64,000 bases of DNA. It comes from Cerrena zonata. Its lineage: Eukaryota; Basidiomycota; Agaricomycetes; Polyporales; Cerrenaceae. Shown here one piece after another: positions 26,877-37,723 of this stretch. Below the pieces are notes generated by a model. The model was not told the origin of the DNA and did not search any database. It was given only the letters and a program-made list of their open reading frames with translations. Location: contig JASBNA010000068.1 of the NCBI GenBank assembly GCA_038087015.1, forward strand, positions 152,900-216,899, in the 5' to 3' direction. Within the stretch, counting starts at the first letter, position 1. Every line of letters starts with the position of its first letter. The position numbers and the translations under genes were made by a program.

Positions 26877-27645
26877 ATGCTACCAAACGGACATCGATTC
26901 CAACTCAGCTTTGACATCTCCCATGGGGATGCTCCTACGGTGGTTCAGCTCCCAATCATCGAATATGTGGCACAAGTGAAGGACGAGAAACTGCAAAAGG
27001 AGGTGGCATTCAGGTGGGTCACGCGAGCTTGGCCATATAGTCAGACGATATACTGATTGAGATTAGGGATGAAAACTCACAAATAAAGACAGAAGTAGAC
27101 TCCGATAATTCTTACGTCGATGACGCTGTAGTCGACGGTACACACCGCCACTCAGCTGTGTCCCCCAGACGTGCAGTGGCTCGATCCTCTACACCTCGAG
27201 ACAAGGGATCAGTCGGCCGTAACAACGAGGTGAGAGAAATGTCTTGAACAAAAGCAATACCGTCATTGACATTATTTGATAGTTCAAGAATGTTTCGTCT
27301 AGACAAGCGATCAAGATGAGAAATCTGAAGCATTGGATCCATTGGTTTCAGACCGAAAGTGACGAACCAGCCCATATGCCGCCGCCTGGGCCTTGGCCCG
27401 CAGACAAAGGACTTCGATACCATGACTTGTATATGCAACGCGCGGAGAATGGCGCACTAAAGGTGTGGAGGTATCTCCCGAACAACACTGGCGAAGACGG
27501 TAAATGGGTGCAATTGAGGGTGGGCGCAGAGGTCGATGTACCTGGATTGGCAGGACCTAGAGTTTTTGTCATCAATAAGCAGGGCAAGCCATCTTTCGTT
27601 CTGCAGGGAACAGTAAATAAGCTATACAACGAGCTGGAGAAGTAG
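26877..27645 (+). CDS. Hypothetical protein, three exons, divergent from WD40 gene
   Basis: I do not recognise this protein. The exons are 26877 to about 26999, about 27089-27220, and 27284-27645. They join in frame through an intron starting gtggca and a clear one with gtgaga...ttgatag. The predicted protein is about 205 residues: a short N-terminal block (FDISHGDAPTVVQLPIIEYV), a charged Ser/Arg linker, and a conserved-looking C-terminal domain (LKVWRYLPNNTGEDGKWVQL, GPRVFVINKQGKPSFVLQG). It has no signal peptide or membrane helix. The last exon is well supported. The first intron's donor is weak, so the start is uncertain. Confidence 0.5.
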
Positions 27646-27719
27646 TAGTAGATGTGGTAAAGTCTTACCAAGCGGATAGCTAGTGTAAATCACTCGGACG
27701 CCGTACGACTAGATGGGTG

Positions 27720-28335
27720 TTAATAGATAGTGATCATGCGACCGGCGGGCAGACTTGGAAGGGACACCAGCAGCAGAACGACACAAAGTCGGTTGAAGCC
27801 AGGAAACGAGATGGCGCAAAGCCAGCCTCGTGCGATGGAGCGTCGGCAGACCGCTAAGGTTACTGTCGACTGATACTGGCGAGGATGTCCAGTAGATGGC
27901 ACGAGAGAGATTGGAGATTTGGGAATAGACGGCCTTCATGAACAAACTAGAATGCATACGGTGTCAGCAACCAAGCAAGAGCAAAATGGACATCTACAAC
28001 ATCCGAAACGAACATGATGTCACGGAGGATTGAAGGGTGAGTCGACAGTTAGCCATGCTTGAGGGTTGTACTCCTTGTTGCAGTGAGAATGACGACCGAT
28101 GGGCAGGATGATGGCAATTGGACGACGCAAAGTTGCCCATGCCAGAGGACGAGACGACGCAAAGTCGGTCTCGTTCACTGCGGTATCGACAGTCCGCAAA
28201 GGTTACTGCCGACACCATACGGCCAAAGCTAGAGGGACATGGAGGAGGATTCGAAGTTGAAGTCGAAGTTGAAGTCAGAGGGTTGACTCGGAGGTGAGAC
28301 TGCGGTCGACATGAGTTAAGTCGAAGGCAGCATGC
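27720..28335 (+). repeat. Dispersed repeat, left part, with two hairpin modules
   Basis: The sequence recurs at 49880-50380 (almost identical over 27840-28220) and partly at 39946-40450, 46105-46203 and 54356-54605. It contains two tandem variants of a 90-nt hairpin module (27779-27869 and 28123-28212). It ends at the hAT target site. Its right-hand continuation, as seen in the uninterrupted copy at 54356-55080, lies beyond the hAT element at 35939. Confidence 0.85.
28328..28335 (+). repeat. 8-bp target-site duplication, left copy, of the hAT element
   Basis: CAGCATGC occurs here and again at 35931-35938, and once in the empty site at 54598-54605. Eight bases is the hallmark of hAT insertion. 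Confidence 0.93.
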
Positions 28336-29223
28336 TAATGGTCTGCATGAGTAGGACATACTCATAAGTACTCGCAGGTAGATTCATGTAGATACTCATG
28401 AGTTTGTGATTCATGGATCCGAGTCATGTACACTGACTTTACTCGTACGGATCCGAGTTTGAATTTTGTCACTGCGAGTATATTCACAAGTACTCACATA
28501 AAGATTTATAAAAAGTAAAGCAAAATAAAAACAATTATTCTACATCAGAACCATTATCTACATACATATTTGGTACTTTCGTTACTTTGGTCCGCTTATT
28601 CCTTTCTTTCATTGCAGAAACAATTTCACTCTCATCTATCATTCCTGGGACACGTGCCCAGGATCCAAAGACTGTAGCGCAGCGGGTGGACTGATCACTT
28701 AAAGCATGACGGCGCTTTGATACCGTAAGGCCGCCTCGCGAGAACGCACGTTCGACATCTGTTGAGGCAGCTGGCAAGCAATTAGTTAGCAATATACACC
28801 TAGTAAACCATTCGATAAACATTCAAACATACCAGGAGCGGAAAGAAAGTCTAGTGCCATTCGTGCAAGCGGATCACCAAGAGAGAGCTGTGATGACCAA
28901 TAGTTGATTGGGTCCAATCGTAGTCCGACGATTGGTGAATCCAGATAAGCGGTCAGCGCATCGGAGTCAGTGCCAGTCTTGAGGCCAAAGTTGTCGATAT
29001 CCTCATGATAGCGTTTACGCTTTTGAGCCTATAGAGAGAGTAATAGAGATAATATGATGTTGGTTAGAACTGTTAGATTGACTCTATCAGAGTGATGTTG
29101 AAACAAGTAGACTTACTGTCGACGTTGTCGAGGCCTGTGACTGCACCCCTGGATCGTCCGCTTCACGTTCTTCAGATGGTTTGTAGTATTGATCCCACTG
29201 TTCTCGCACGATTTCTTCGGCTG

Positions 29224-29232
29224 TGCTGATCC
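29224..29232 (+). repeat. Target-site duplication, left copy, of the nested element
   Basis: TGCTGATCC is repeated at 31904-31912. In the uninterrupted transposase reading frame it occurs once, as part of the codons for WIS-T. Confidence 0.88.
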
Positions 29233-29940
29233 CACCTTTGGCAGTAAAGTATTTACAATAAACATGCACAACGTTGCTACAGTGTATTGCAAATTCCTGC
29301 ACAAGTTGTGCGGAGCATTTTGCAAATCGAGTTCGTCACATTGTGACCTATTTGTTACTAGTCTGTGACCTTCCTAATAGAGTAGGAGATGATACAGCCA
29401 GTTATTTGGGGCGCTAAAAATGGTAATTGGGTAAATTCTGTTAGAATGGTGGATGTTTATGTCAGCACCCCCTATTGCCTATTTGGGAAAGTGGTTTGGG
29501 ATAGGGTGGGGGATGGTGCAGGGCCCTATACCAAGCATTAGAGCATGTACCAGGGGGTAAAAGAACCGCATTTTCACGCTGAATCCATATCTGAAACCCC
29601 CATGTGATTTGGTGAAGAACTGGGGGAGCTATGATAGAAATAGTGGGTATAAATCGATAAAATAGGGGGTTTAATTGGAATTGAGTGGGAAGGAGCGGTT
29701 GGAATATTAAGCGGAGGTAGTATGTTCCTCTACTATATTGGGAAAAGGTGTGTACAAGATTCCAGGTCGATTGGATAAGAATTGCATGTTCCATAATAGG
29801 ATATGCCTCAGAAAAGCGAAAATGGGGGGTTTCCCAGGGCTACTGGTGGGGAACCAGCCATTCCCTTAACTATCAATGATAATAAGTTCAAGATATAGTA
29901 TGGGGAAGCTTATATTCCAGTTCTCCAGGCATAAGCACTA
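29233..29940 (+). repeat. Left long terminal inverted repeat of the nested element
   Basis: It is complementary to 31193-31903. The block 29410-29880 is nearly identical to the inverted 31240-31706, while about 29330-29405 is more diverged. Confidence 0.85.
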
Positions 29941-31192
29941 GGTATGGATATGTTATGGTCGAAATATTCTATTTAGGTACCAGGAGGAGAACATCTATTG
30001 TATCTTCTGTTGTAATGGATGAAATATTCTGCCCTGCTGATAATATACTATAGTATACCACCTCAGATGATACCCAGCACCGCTTTGTGATAGAATCAAT
30101 ATTGAGTGATAGAGGGAGGGGGAGGAGGTAGGGGATGGGCCAGTAATAGGACGTGTTAGAGCATGTTGTTACATGTCAGGATTGCTGCTGGACGTGTCAA
30201 ATATATAGCTGGGCATGTGTACCAGTTGGCCTAATTATTGCATGCAAAATGGTAAGGGGGGAGCAAAGATACCCTGGGGGAGGGGGTGGGGGAGCACATA
30301 TTTATATCTCACCAACCCCTACACCAAATGGGCTGTGCTTTTGGATATCAGGGACGACAGCATATAGCACATTATATACAGGTTTACAAGATCCCAAATG
30401 TACTACTACCCTTCCAAATCACCCCTCAAGTTAACCCTAAGGTTGACTTTATACCCAAAGATACCCCCCTACAGGCATATCCACTCACATTGGTAAGGTA
30501 TAAAGGGTACTTCTATAGGGTTTTCAGGTATCCCCCACAATCCTATCCAGCTGCCCTGGCAATAGGAGGTAATTTATTTTTTACCCTAGTGCACACTACT
30601 GAATCTCAGTTTCACTCATTTCTCTAAGTACTCCTTTCCCCATACCATAGGTTATGACCAGAATACCTCCATGGTGGCTGGGGAATCTTATGAGGGCCAC
30701 TTTCCCCCACCCATACTATCCTTCCTCATGTTATTTGGCTCAGTGGTTAGCCCTGTAGGTCCCCAAAGAGGTGTTTTTGGGGATATTTCTGAGTCAGGAG
30801 GAGCAGGAGGATGGTTCGCATTTTAGGGGGTCATATCTGCTTCGATCACGGAACCAAGGGAGTAAGTTGGAGTACTAATGGAGGCCAATAAGCACGAAAA
30901 GACTGCTTATTAAAAGGAGAAGCGCAGCTCTAGCTATGGTAGCCAGAAAAATAGCTTTTTTCGCCCACCTTCTTAGGGTATGGTATTTATAGAGGTCCAA
31001 CCACTGGGATTGAGGGCCTGCTACTCTACATAAGTCTTGAGGGGTATTATATCTATATTAATACAGCTCACATTACCTCTGGGAGTGTCCCTTGCAAAGC
31101 TATTTGAGTATATGCATGGGAAATACCCTATTTTTCGCATTTTTAACCCTGTGACTAGAATAGTATTGTGTAAAATGGTTCCCCCGTCCTGT

Positions 31193-31903
31193 GGATTGAA
31201 ATATGGTCTTCCCCAGACTATATCTAGACTTCAATATCATTGATAGTCAAGGGAGTGGCTGGTTCCCCACCAGTAGCCCTGGGAAACCCCCCATTTTCGC
31301 TTTTCTGAGGCATATCCTATTATGGAACATGCAGTTCTTATCCAATCGACCTGGAATCTTGTACACACCTTTTCCCAATATAGTAGAGGAACATACTACC
31401 TCCGCTTAATATTCCAACCGCTCCTTCCCACTCAATTCCAATTAAACCCCCTATTTTATCGATTTATACCCACTATTTCTATCATAGCTCCCCCAGTTCT
31501 TCACCAAATCACATGGGGGTTTCAGATATGGATTCAGCGTGAAAATGCGGTTCTTTTACCCCCTGGTACATGCTCTAATGCTTGGTATAGGGCCCTGCAC
31601 CATCCCCCACCCTATCCCAAACCACTTTCCCAAATAGGCAATAGGGGGTGCTGACATAAACATCCACCATTCTAACAGAATTTACCCAATTACCATTTTT
31701 AGCGCCTTAAATAAGCTGGTATTGCCATATTGGGATGCCCTATAGCCAGTTCGTATACCAGTTTGTACCCTACCTGTCACCCCATTGATTTACAAAACAC
31801 CTACAGATGGATTTGCAAAACACTCCGCACAACTTGTGCGGGAATTTGCAATACACCGTAGCAACGTTGTGCATGTTTATTGTAAATAAACTACAGCAAA
31901 GGC
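31193..31903 (-). repeat. Right long terminal inverted repeat of the nested element
   Basis: Inverted copy of 29233-29940; see the left arm for the extent of the match. Confidence 0.85.
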
Positions 31904-31912
31904 TGCTGATCC
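31904..31912 (+). repeat. Target-site duplication, right copy, of the nested element
   Basis: Second copy of TGCTGATCC, directly after the right end of the nested element. Confidence 0.88.
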
Positions 31913-34900
31913 ATACAGCTTCCCACTTCAAGCGGCGGAAATATTCGAGCTTGTACCGAGGGTGTAGAACTAAGTGAGGTAAAAAAGGGATATTAGGCCA
32001 TATCAAAGATAGAATAGTATTGCCGTTAACTCACTCATGGCTATGCGATACATGTTAGAGTCGTCAGTCTTTGAATAATACTTATTAAGTATTCGCAGGC
32101 CACGGGCCGCAGCAACACGGACGGTTTGGTGGTTTGCCACATTAGCAATCGCATCCTCGAGCAGGGTAGTACAGGAGTCGATGAGAGGGATAACATGGTG
32201 CAGGAGAGGAGTACCCGTCTTCGAAACGAGCTGTGTTGCTTCGAGAAAGCCCTAAAAGGAAGTGTTGGGTCATATTAGCAAGGAGAACTTATGAGTCTGC
32301 TTGAAACGGACTTACATGAAGAAGGTCTTCGAGTTGCGAAAGTATTGTCCACTCGACAACACTTAATTTGTAACTCTGAAGGCCCTTCTTACCACGTTTG
32401 TCATACTTGGACAGACAAACCAATTTATCGAGCGCTGCACGTAGGTACAAAGCACGCTCGATTGCTTCCGAAAGTGAGTTCCACCGTGTACGCACGAAGC
32501 GTTTCATTTGCTTCGACTGGCATCCCGACTTCTCGCAACATGAGCGGAGGTCGTCGCGTATTGTGGGTGAGTGGAAGACCCGTTTAGCAAGTTCGATAAG
32601 CTAGAAGCATAGTGAAGTGTGTGAATAACGGCACAGGTAGGGAAGTAGTGGCAACTCGAAGGTGAACTTGCCTTGGTAACAGCAGATTGGCCCTCCCGCT
32701 GCTCGTCGGAGAGAAGCGCATGCTCTTCTTCAACTTCTCGGATTATTACATCGATGTCCTCTTCGTCTGCAGTGGCAGCATCGGGATCGAGTTCGTAGTC
32801 ATCATCTTCGAGTTCGTCATCATCAGGGGTGTGATCGTCGATGTCTTCGTCTTCACCTGTCTCAGGTACATTGAGCTTGCGAGTGAATGTCGACAGGATT
32901 GCCTATTGATGAATTAGACATGCTGTACTCCTTGCATATGAGGATGAGAAGTACACACCTTTACCACAAGGTTGAGTATATGTGCAAAGCAACGCACACG
33001 ACTCTCCTTACCACAGCGTCCGTTCAATGATAACTCCACTTCGTCAAGCAGAGTGTCATTGTTTGACGCGTTGTCGCATGTTATTCCTAAAACCTAGATA
33101 TACAATGAGACACATCACCTTTTGTGGTGTCGAACACATACCTTATTATCGATACCATAGGACTGAAGGCATTCGATCAACTTCTCGGCAAGATACTTGC
33201 CAGTATGTGCATTGGTAAGCCTGTCAAAGATCGCCAATGAGAATTGATATTGTGCAACCGATCGAAGTACACGTACTTGATGAAATCGAGTATAAACGAC
33301 TCAATACGACCGTCAATAACACGCTGGATTGTGATACCGAGAAATGAGTAAACATTGGGGGATGTCCACCCATCTATACACAGATGGATGCGACCAGTGT
33401 CGTTCTAGAAGCCCTCGTAAGTAATGAGTACTAGAGACGTCAATAACAAGCTGAAGAGGAAGAACATACCTGAAGATAGCGTGCCACCCGTGCACGAGCA
33501 TGGTTGAAGACGTATTGGACGTCACGCGAGACTGTTGTTGGGTGTGGGACTTCAATGTGCGCGTGGAGCATACGAAAAATTCGCAGCAAAGCCTCGTCTT
33601 GCACAATGAGAAAGGGACGATGGCTTTGTGAGACCCACAAAGCCAGTAGGTACCGAAAGAGACCCTTGCTGTACGTCGAGCCATGTGCAAACTGCTCGAC
33701 TCCTGCACCAGCAGTAACAACTGCAGTGTCGCATTTATCACGATGACGTTTGAGGTTGCTGGTGGCCTCATCGTGCCGCGTACGAGTTATCGAAATAGAT
33801 CTAGAGTAGATAGCCAGAAAGACGAAATATGAGCTCATTGAATATAGATTTATATTTAATAAGTAACTCACGGGGTTTTTTTGCAAATAAACTTGTATCG
33901 TGTCAGACCTTTCTCAAACACGATGACGGGTGGCCGATAGTGGTCGTAAACATCCGATTTCCACCCTGCTTGCTGCATTTCTACAAGGGGTAAAGGTAAA
34001 CGAGTAGGACATGAAGGAGAATAGGAAAATGATTACTCAACACGACCTCCGGACTGTTCTGATTGGTCTTGAAGCGTGCATTGAACTCCTCGAGCTTCGT
34101 CGACTTCTTCGCTTCAGTGTCTTGGTTTGCACCCGGGGTTTCAACTGGACCTGAAACCTCGACTATTTCAGGACTTGAGCCACGGCTAGGGGTAGAAGGC
34201 TCTTCTGGCACATCTTGAGTTACCGGCCGAGCCCTTTTCGCTGGGCGTGTAGATGATAGTGAAGAGGGGGCAGGCATTACAGAAGAGACACTGAGTGGTG
34301 CCCGTAGTAACTTAGAAGGCAAGAAAAGCGAGATAGTGCAATATATACTACTTACCTGCAGCTTTTCAAAGACTCAGGTCACCCGTGATTCAGAGCACCG
34401 AATCAGATCCGTCCTATTCCTCATCCCAGGGCAGAGAGCCTGGATCGAGGAGGTTAAACTCTTCATGATTCTTGAGCTCCGAAGGAACGGCAGGAGTCGT
34501 CAGTCCAAGCACAATGTAAGCACAGATGGACACGCTGTAGGATAGCATAAAAGCTCATGCAATACGCGGGAGGTGGAAGGGAGTCAAGGGACAGCGGAAC
34601 CTGATAACGAAAGAGGTACGTGGCCCCCTCTGAAGAACCAGCGCTGCCTGTTGACAGCTACATTACCACGGATGCTTCTATGTTCTAACAATGGATCTCT
34701 TGCATCACGATTGAAAGCGAGATGAACTTACCACTACTCCAAGGTTGTATTCAGGCTTCAACCCCAGCCTAACTTGTCAGACAAAGGGCTGTGAACATAG
34801 TGCCGGCTACAATACTCCGAGAGCGTACTCGGAGCATCGTCACGGCAGAACGGTATAGTGTTCTTTTTTAAATTCCGAGTCAGCACCATCTGTTTGGGGC

Positions 34901-35006
34901 ATTTATCACTCACTTTATAAAGACCATATGTCGGTGTTAGGCAAGCAATTTACGCTCGCTCTCTGCCTCCCGTGAGTCATTTGAGCAATCGGAATCCTAT
35001 AGTACA

Positions 35007-35659
35007 ATGGAACACTTAGTACTACGTCGTGGTGGACGTGTAAGTGTAACATATTACAAACGAGTGTAATACAATTTACTTACCTTATTGCTATGGTAGC
35101 GTCCATCTCCAACGAGATGGTTATCGCTCTACTTTGCACAGGTTGAGCAGCAACATTTGCTCCGTCGACTAGGTCTTCTTATAGAATTCCTAATGCATGA
35201 TGAGCACGTCAACACACGTCGACGGGTTGAGTTCGCTTACCGCTTTCGGCTCTGCATTGAGAGCACGGTAATGTGGCAGGAAATCGAAAACCTGATAAGT
35301 CAGGCTCGTCGTGAATGGCCGGTAAGTGTCTTATGTCATTTCATCTTTAATGAAATTTCGTACTTATTACTTACATTCAGGTGTTGTCTCATGCCCTATC
35401 GCCAACTTCGGGTCATGACGTATTGACATCAATCTCGGATATTCTACATGATCCTATTTATATTCAAGCCTGTTTGGATGAAGTAGCCGCTAACACGAAC
35501 ATTGCCAATCAAGCAGGAGGTGATGACGAGATTAATATGGACTCAGACGGCGAAGAGTTACCGGTGTTGGAAACACCAGAAGGGTCAGACATAGAGGACA
35601 TAGAAGTTTCGGATGATAGCGAGGGTTCAGACTCTAGGGACAATAGTGTAGAAGTCTAA
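35007..35659 (+). CDS. Accessory acidic-tailed protein carried by the hAT element
   Basis: Three exons (35007-35039, 35100-35321, 35381-35659) join in frame and encode 177 residues. The N-terminal 85 residues are basic and helical (LRRLGLLIEFLMHDEHVN, RRRVEFAYRFRLCIES, WQEIENLISQARREWP). The C-terminal third is strongly acidic and Ser-rich (MDSDGEELPVLETPEGSD, EVSDDSEGSDSRDNS). It lies between the transposase start and the right end of the element and is transcribed away from the transposase. It resembles no domain I can name. It could be a regulator or DNA-binding helper of transposition, or an exapted passenger gene. Intact splice sites and frame argue that it has been under selection. Confidence 0.72.
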
Positions 35660-35930
35660 ATATTTATATATTCTGATGTTCCATTACTCTTACATGGCCT
35701 CAAATTGTAGGGAGCCGTGGGTATCTATGAATCTACTTGGATTCACGAGTGATCCGTACGTGATCCGTATGAATACTCGCAAGTACTCATAAAAGGGCGA
35801 GTACTTGGATCCACGGATCCGAGTCTCTGAGTGTATGATACTCACACAGATCCGAGTATAGATAATTTTCCCTTAAATACTCGCGAGTTGACTCCGAGTC
35901 AACTCGTGAGTAGATTCGTGCAGATCATTA

Positions 35931-35938
35931 CAGCATGC
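35931..35938 (+). repeat. 8-bp target-site duplication, right copy, of the hAT element
   Basis: CAGCATGC, identical to 28328-28335. Confidence 0.93.
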
Positions 35939-36413
35939 TTGACGCCAATACTTGCCACGCGCCTATCCGGACCGTTACCGCACCTGATCGATCACCCTCT
36001 ACTCTGCACAATGATAATACCCATTAAGGCAGTCATCGTTGAAGAAATGCGTTCCGCGTTTGCTTCCGAGGTATGTTTTCCTCGCTTTCTATTCGCCTGC
36101 TTACTCATTTTCCGTAGGAAACTCTCGTCAACCCAACAACGGAAGGACTCGATATCTTGAGCCCATCCCCTGTTGACGACGCCAATAATGTTCCAGTCAC
36201 GGTCCCCAGCCTGAGTGCGTCGCTTTTCCCTCCTCTTGCGTGTTAATCGAAATCGTTTGCTTACCGACTCATCAGACCGCGAACCCATTTCCCAGCGAAT
36301 TCTGTACCGTACTCGCGCTCTAACGCAGTCCGCCCGGTGCCGACTCCAGTCGATGAAACATGGCCTTGTTAGGGTAGCTAAAAAGGTGGTCGGAAGGGCC
36401 TAGGTTTTGTTAC
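35939..36413 (+). repeat. Duplicated gene fragment, right part of the hAT-split repeat
   Basis: It is almost identical to 54606-55080 (one difference seen, CATCAG versus CGTCAG). On the plus strand it contains what looks like exon-intron-exon structure: PIKAVIVEEMRSAFASE, an intron starting gtatgt and ending ccgtag, then ETLVNPTTEGLDILSPSP. This is probably a fragment of a host or transposon gene that has become part of a repeat. Similarity falls off after the shared GGGCCTAGGTTTTGTTAC. Confidence 0.8.
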
Positions 36414-36843
36414 ACAGTGTTTATTCCCTGCTCTTGCTATCAGTCTGGTGTTTTTTGTTTTCTTGTTTTTCTTGCTTCTTGTTCTCTTGGACATTGTTTC
36501 GTCCCTATTCGTTCGTTTCCATTTCCGTTTTCTTGCCCGTTCGTCCTTGATCTGTCTGACACTTGTCACGCTCAATTTGTTGTGAATCGTAGTCACTCGA
36601 ACACGTTCTTGAATCACAACAATTGCAATATAGTTGCCATGCTCCTGCCATGGCTAATAGAAACGGAGATGAGTGAGTAAATCTATAAGTGAGACGTTAA
36701 ATGAAAAATATGACATAACCAACAGACTCGAAAGATATGACGCTGTTTGTTGTTTTCCTAAGAAGTTATCGCACACGGTGTTGAGACCAGTCGTCAATAG
36801 GTAACGCATGATATATTGTACATTGTACGCATAATACAACAAC
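36414..36843. other. Pyrimidine-rich spacer
   Basis: T/C-rich sequence resembling, but not identical to, 55081-55260, so the repeat may continue in diverged form. No gene is seen. Confidence 0.45.
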
Positions 36844-37723
36844 CTATAACAAACCTTCCGTTTTCTCCCCGTAGATACCCACATGATGTAGAGCAGTAAA
36901 TGACTCGCCCCAGTTGCTCGTTACCTGAGCTACGATTATCCCGAAGTCCATGTTCAGCTGGCGTACCTCCGGAAACACTTTGAATTGTTGGAAGAGATCT
37001 GATTTACGAATATTGTAGAAGATTGACGCGAGAGGCACGTACACCAAGTCACGATCTTCATTGCGTGTGAAGGGACTTCTGATGTCTAAGCGAGACCGCA
37101 AGTCTTGAAGAATGTCTATGGAATCATCATATCGCTCCTGGTTGGCTTCTCCATCCACCACTCCCCAAATCACAACATCACGAGGGGCATTAGCTAGAGA
37201 GGAACGAAGTGGGATATGGTCGAGGGATATATTCGTGATAAACGCGGGGTGGGACAACATGATACCGACCTGACCTGTAGACCCCATGAAGCACCAGCAT
37301 CGGTCAGCGACTGCAGAAGGGTGTAATACGCTTGCCGGGTGGCCACAAGGTATCTTCCTATCCAATGTCATTGTATGGTCATTGTACTCCGAATGACGTG
37401 GTAGCCATCGCATACTGATGCCATACAACGGTGCTTCCATGGTAAACATGGGCAATGTAGCCGCACCACCTGCAACAAGTGCCAGATTTGGGTTCGTCAA
37501 AGAAGAGCCGGTAGTCACGTATTTCAGCGCAGATCGCGTAGCGAAATGTATATGGATATGGAGGTCGTCCCATAACGCCAACACGGCACCAATTAGAACT
37601 ATGGCACAGCAGAGCATCAAGGGGTGCTCAAGGACTCGCGGAGGTATGGGATGCTAAATCAAAGTAAACTCAAGACCACGAGCAACTGTCTGGGACGAGG
37701 CTTACCGGTACAGCGACGTTCAT
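36844..37723 (-). CDS. SUN-domain membrane protein
   Basis: Two exons (37723-37706 and 37653-36844) encode about 275 residues. A single membrane helix close to the N-terminus (MLCCAIVLIGAVLALW) is followed by a short spacer (HIHIHFATRSALKYV) and a SUN-like domain: NLALVAGGAATLPMF, GHPASVLHPSAVADRCWCF, GSTGQVGIMLSHPAFITN, APRDVVIWGVVDGE, and a C-terminal TALHHVGIYGE. SUN proteins sit in the inner nuclear membrane or ER and pair with KASH proteins to link the nucleus to the cytoskeleton. The short size and lack of a coiled coil fit the compact fungal SUN-like proteins. Additional 5' exons up to about 37910 are possible but not resolved. Confidence 0.82.

Larger units (their letters stand above)
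29233..31903. mobile_element. Nested non-autonomous DNA element with 0.7-kb terminal inverted repeats
   Basis: The element is 2,671 bp and inserted within the hAT transposase gene. The outermost ends are similar (ACCTTTGGCAG... and, inverted, GCCTTTGCTGT...), followed by a highly similar block around TTTACAATAAACATGCACA. Both arms contain the same 110-codon open frame (29462-29794 minus, 31322-31654 plus), which is a consequence of the inverted repeat. The 1.25-kb centre has an open frame (30286-30627) of unknown meaning and no transposase, so the element must have been moved in trans. The 8-9-bp duplication suggests hAT-type machinery. Confidence 0.85.
28535..34277 (-). pseudogene. hAT transposase gene, disrupted by a nested element
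   Basis: The gene reads on the minus strand from MPAPSSLSSTRPAKRARP, with a nuclear-localisation-like basic patch. A BED-type zinc-finger region follows (about 33.7-33.9 kb, ending LKRHRDKC). The RNase-H-like core includes GRIHLCIDGWTSPN, LGITCDNASNNDT and RCFAHILNLVVK, then an acidic insert, VRTRWNS, and LHPRYKLEYFRR. The C-terminal hAT dimerisation domain is intact (ASTDVERAFSRGGLTVSKRR). The only clear break is the 29233-31903 insertion, which falls inside the codons for VWIS/TAEEIVREQW. Removing the insert and one 9-bp duplication restores a continuous frame. I saw no stop codon in the exons I followed, so the gene was probably functional before the nested insertion. The exact start is uncertain. 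Confidence 0.88.
28336..35930 (-). mobile_element. hAT-superfamily DNA transposon, 7.6 kb, with nested insertion
   Basis: The boundaries come from comparison with the empty site at 54598-54605. The ends form imperfect terminal inverted repeats: the left end reads TAATGGTCTGCATGAGTA and the reverse complement of the right end reads TAATGATCTGCACGAATC. Subterminal regions are rich in ACTCG/GATCCGAGT repeats, plausible transposase-binding sites. It carries a hAT transposase gene on the minus strand and a second gene (35007-35659) on the plus strand. Without the nested 2.67-kb insert the element would be about 4.9 kb. Confidence 0.93.

Noticed and set aside
29462..29794. A 110-codon open frame found twice (again at 31322-31654) as if it were a duplicated gene
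   Set aside because: The two frames are the same inverted-repeat arm read on opposite strands. There is no start context, domain or codon pattern that argues for a protein.
30286..30627. Open frame in the centre of the nested element
   Set aside because: It overlaps another open frame, has no recognisable motif, and its low-complexity AT-rich surroundings make chance likely. Kept only as a remark.
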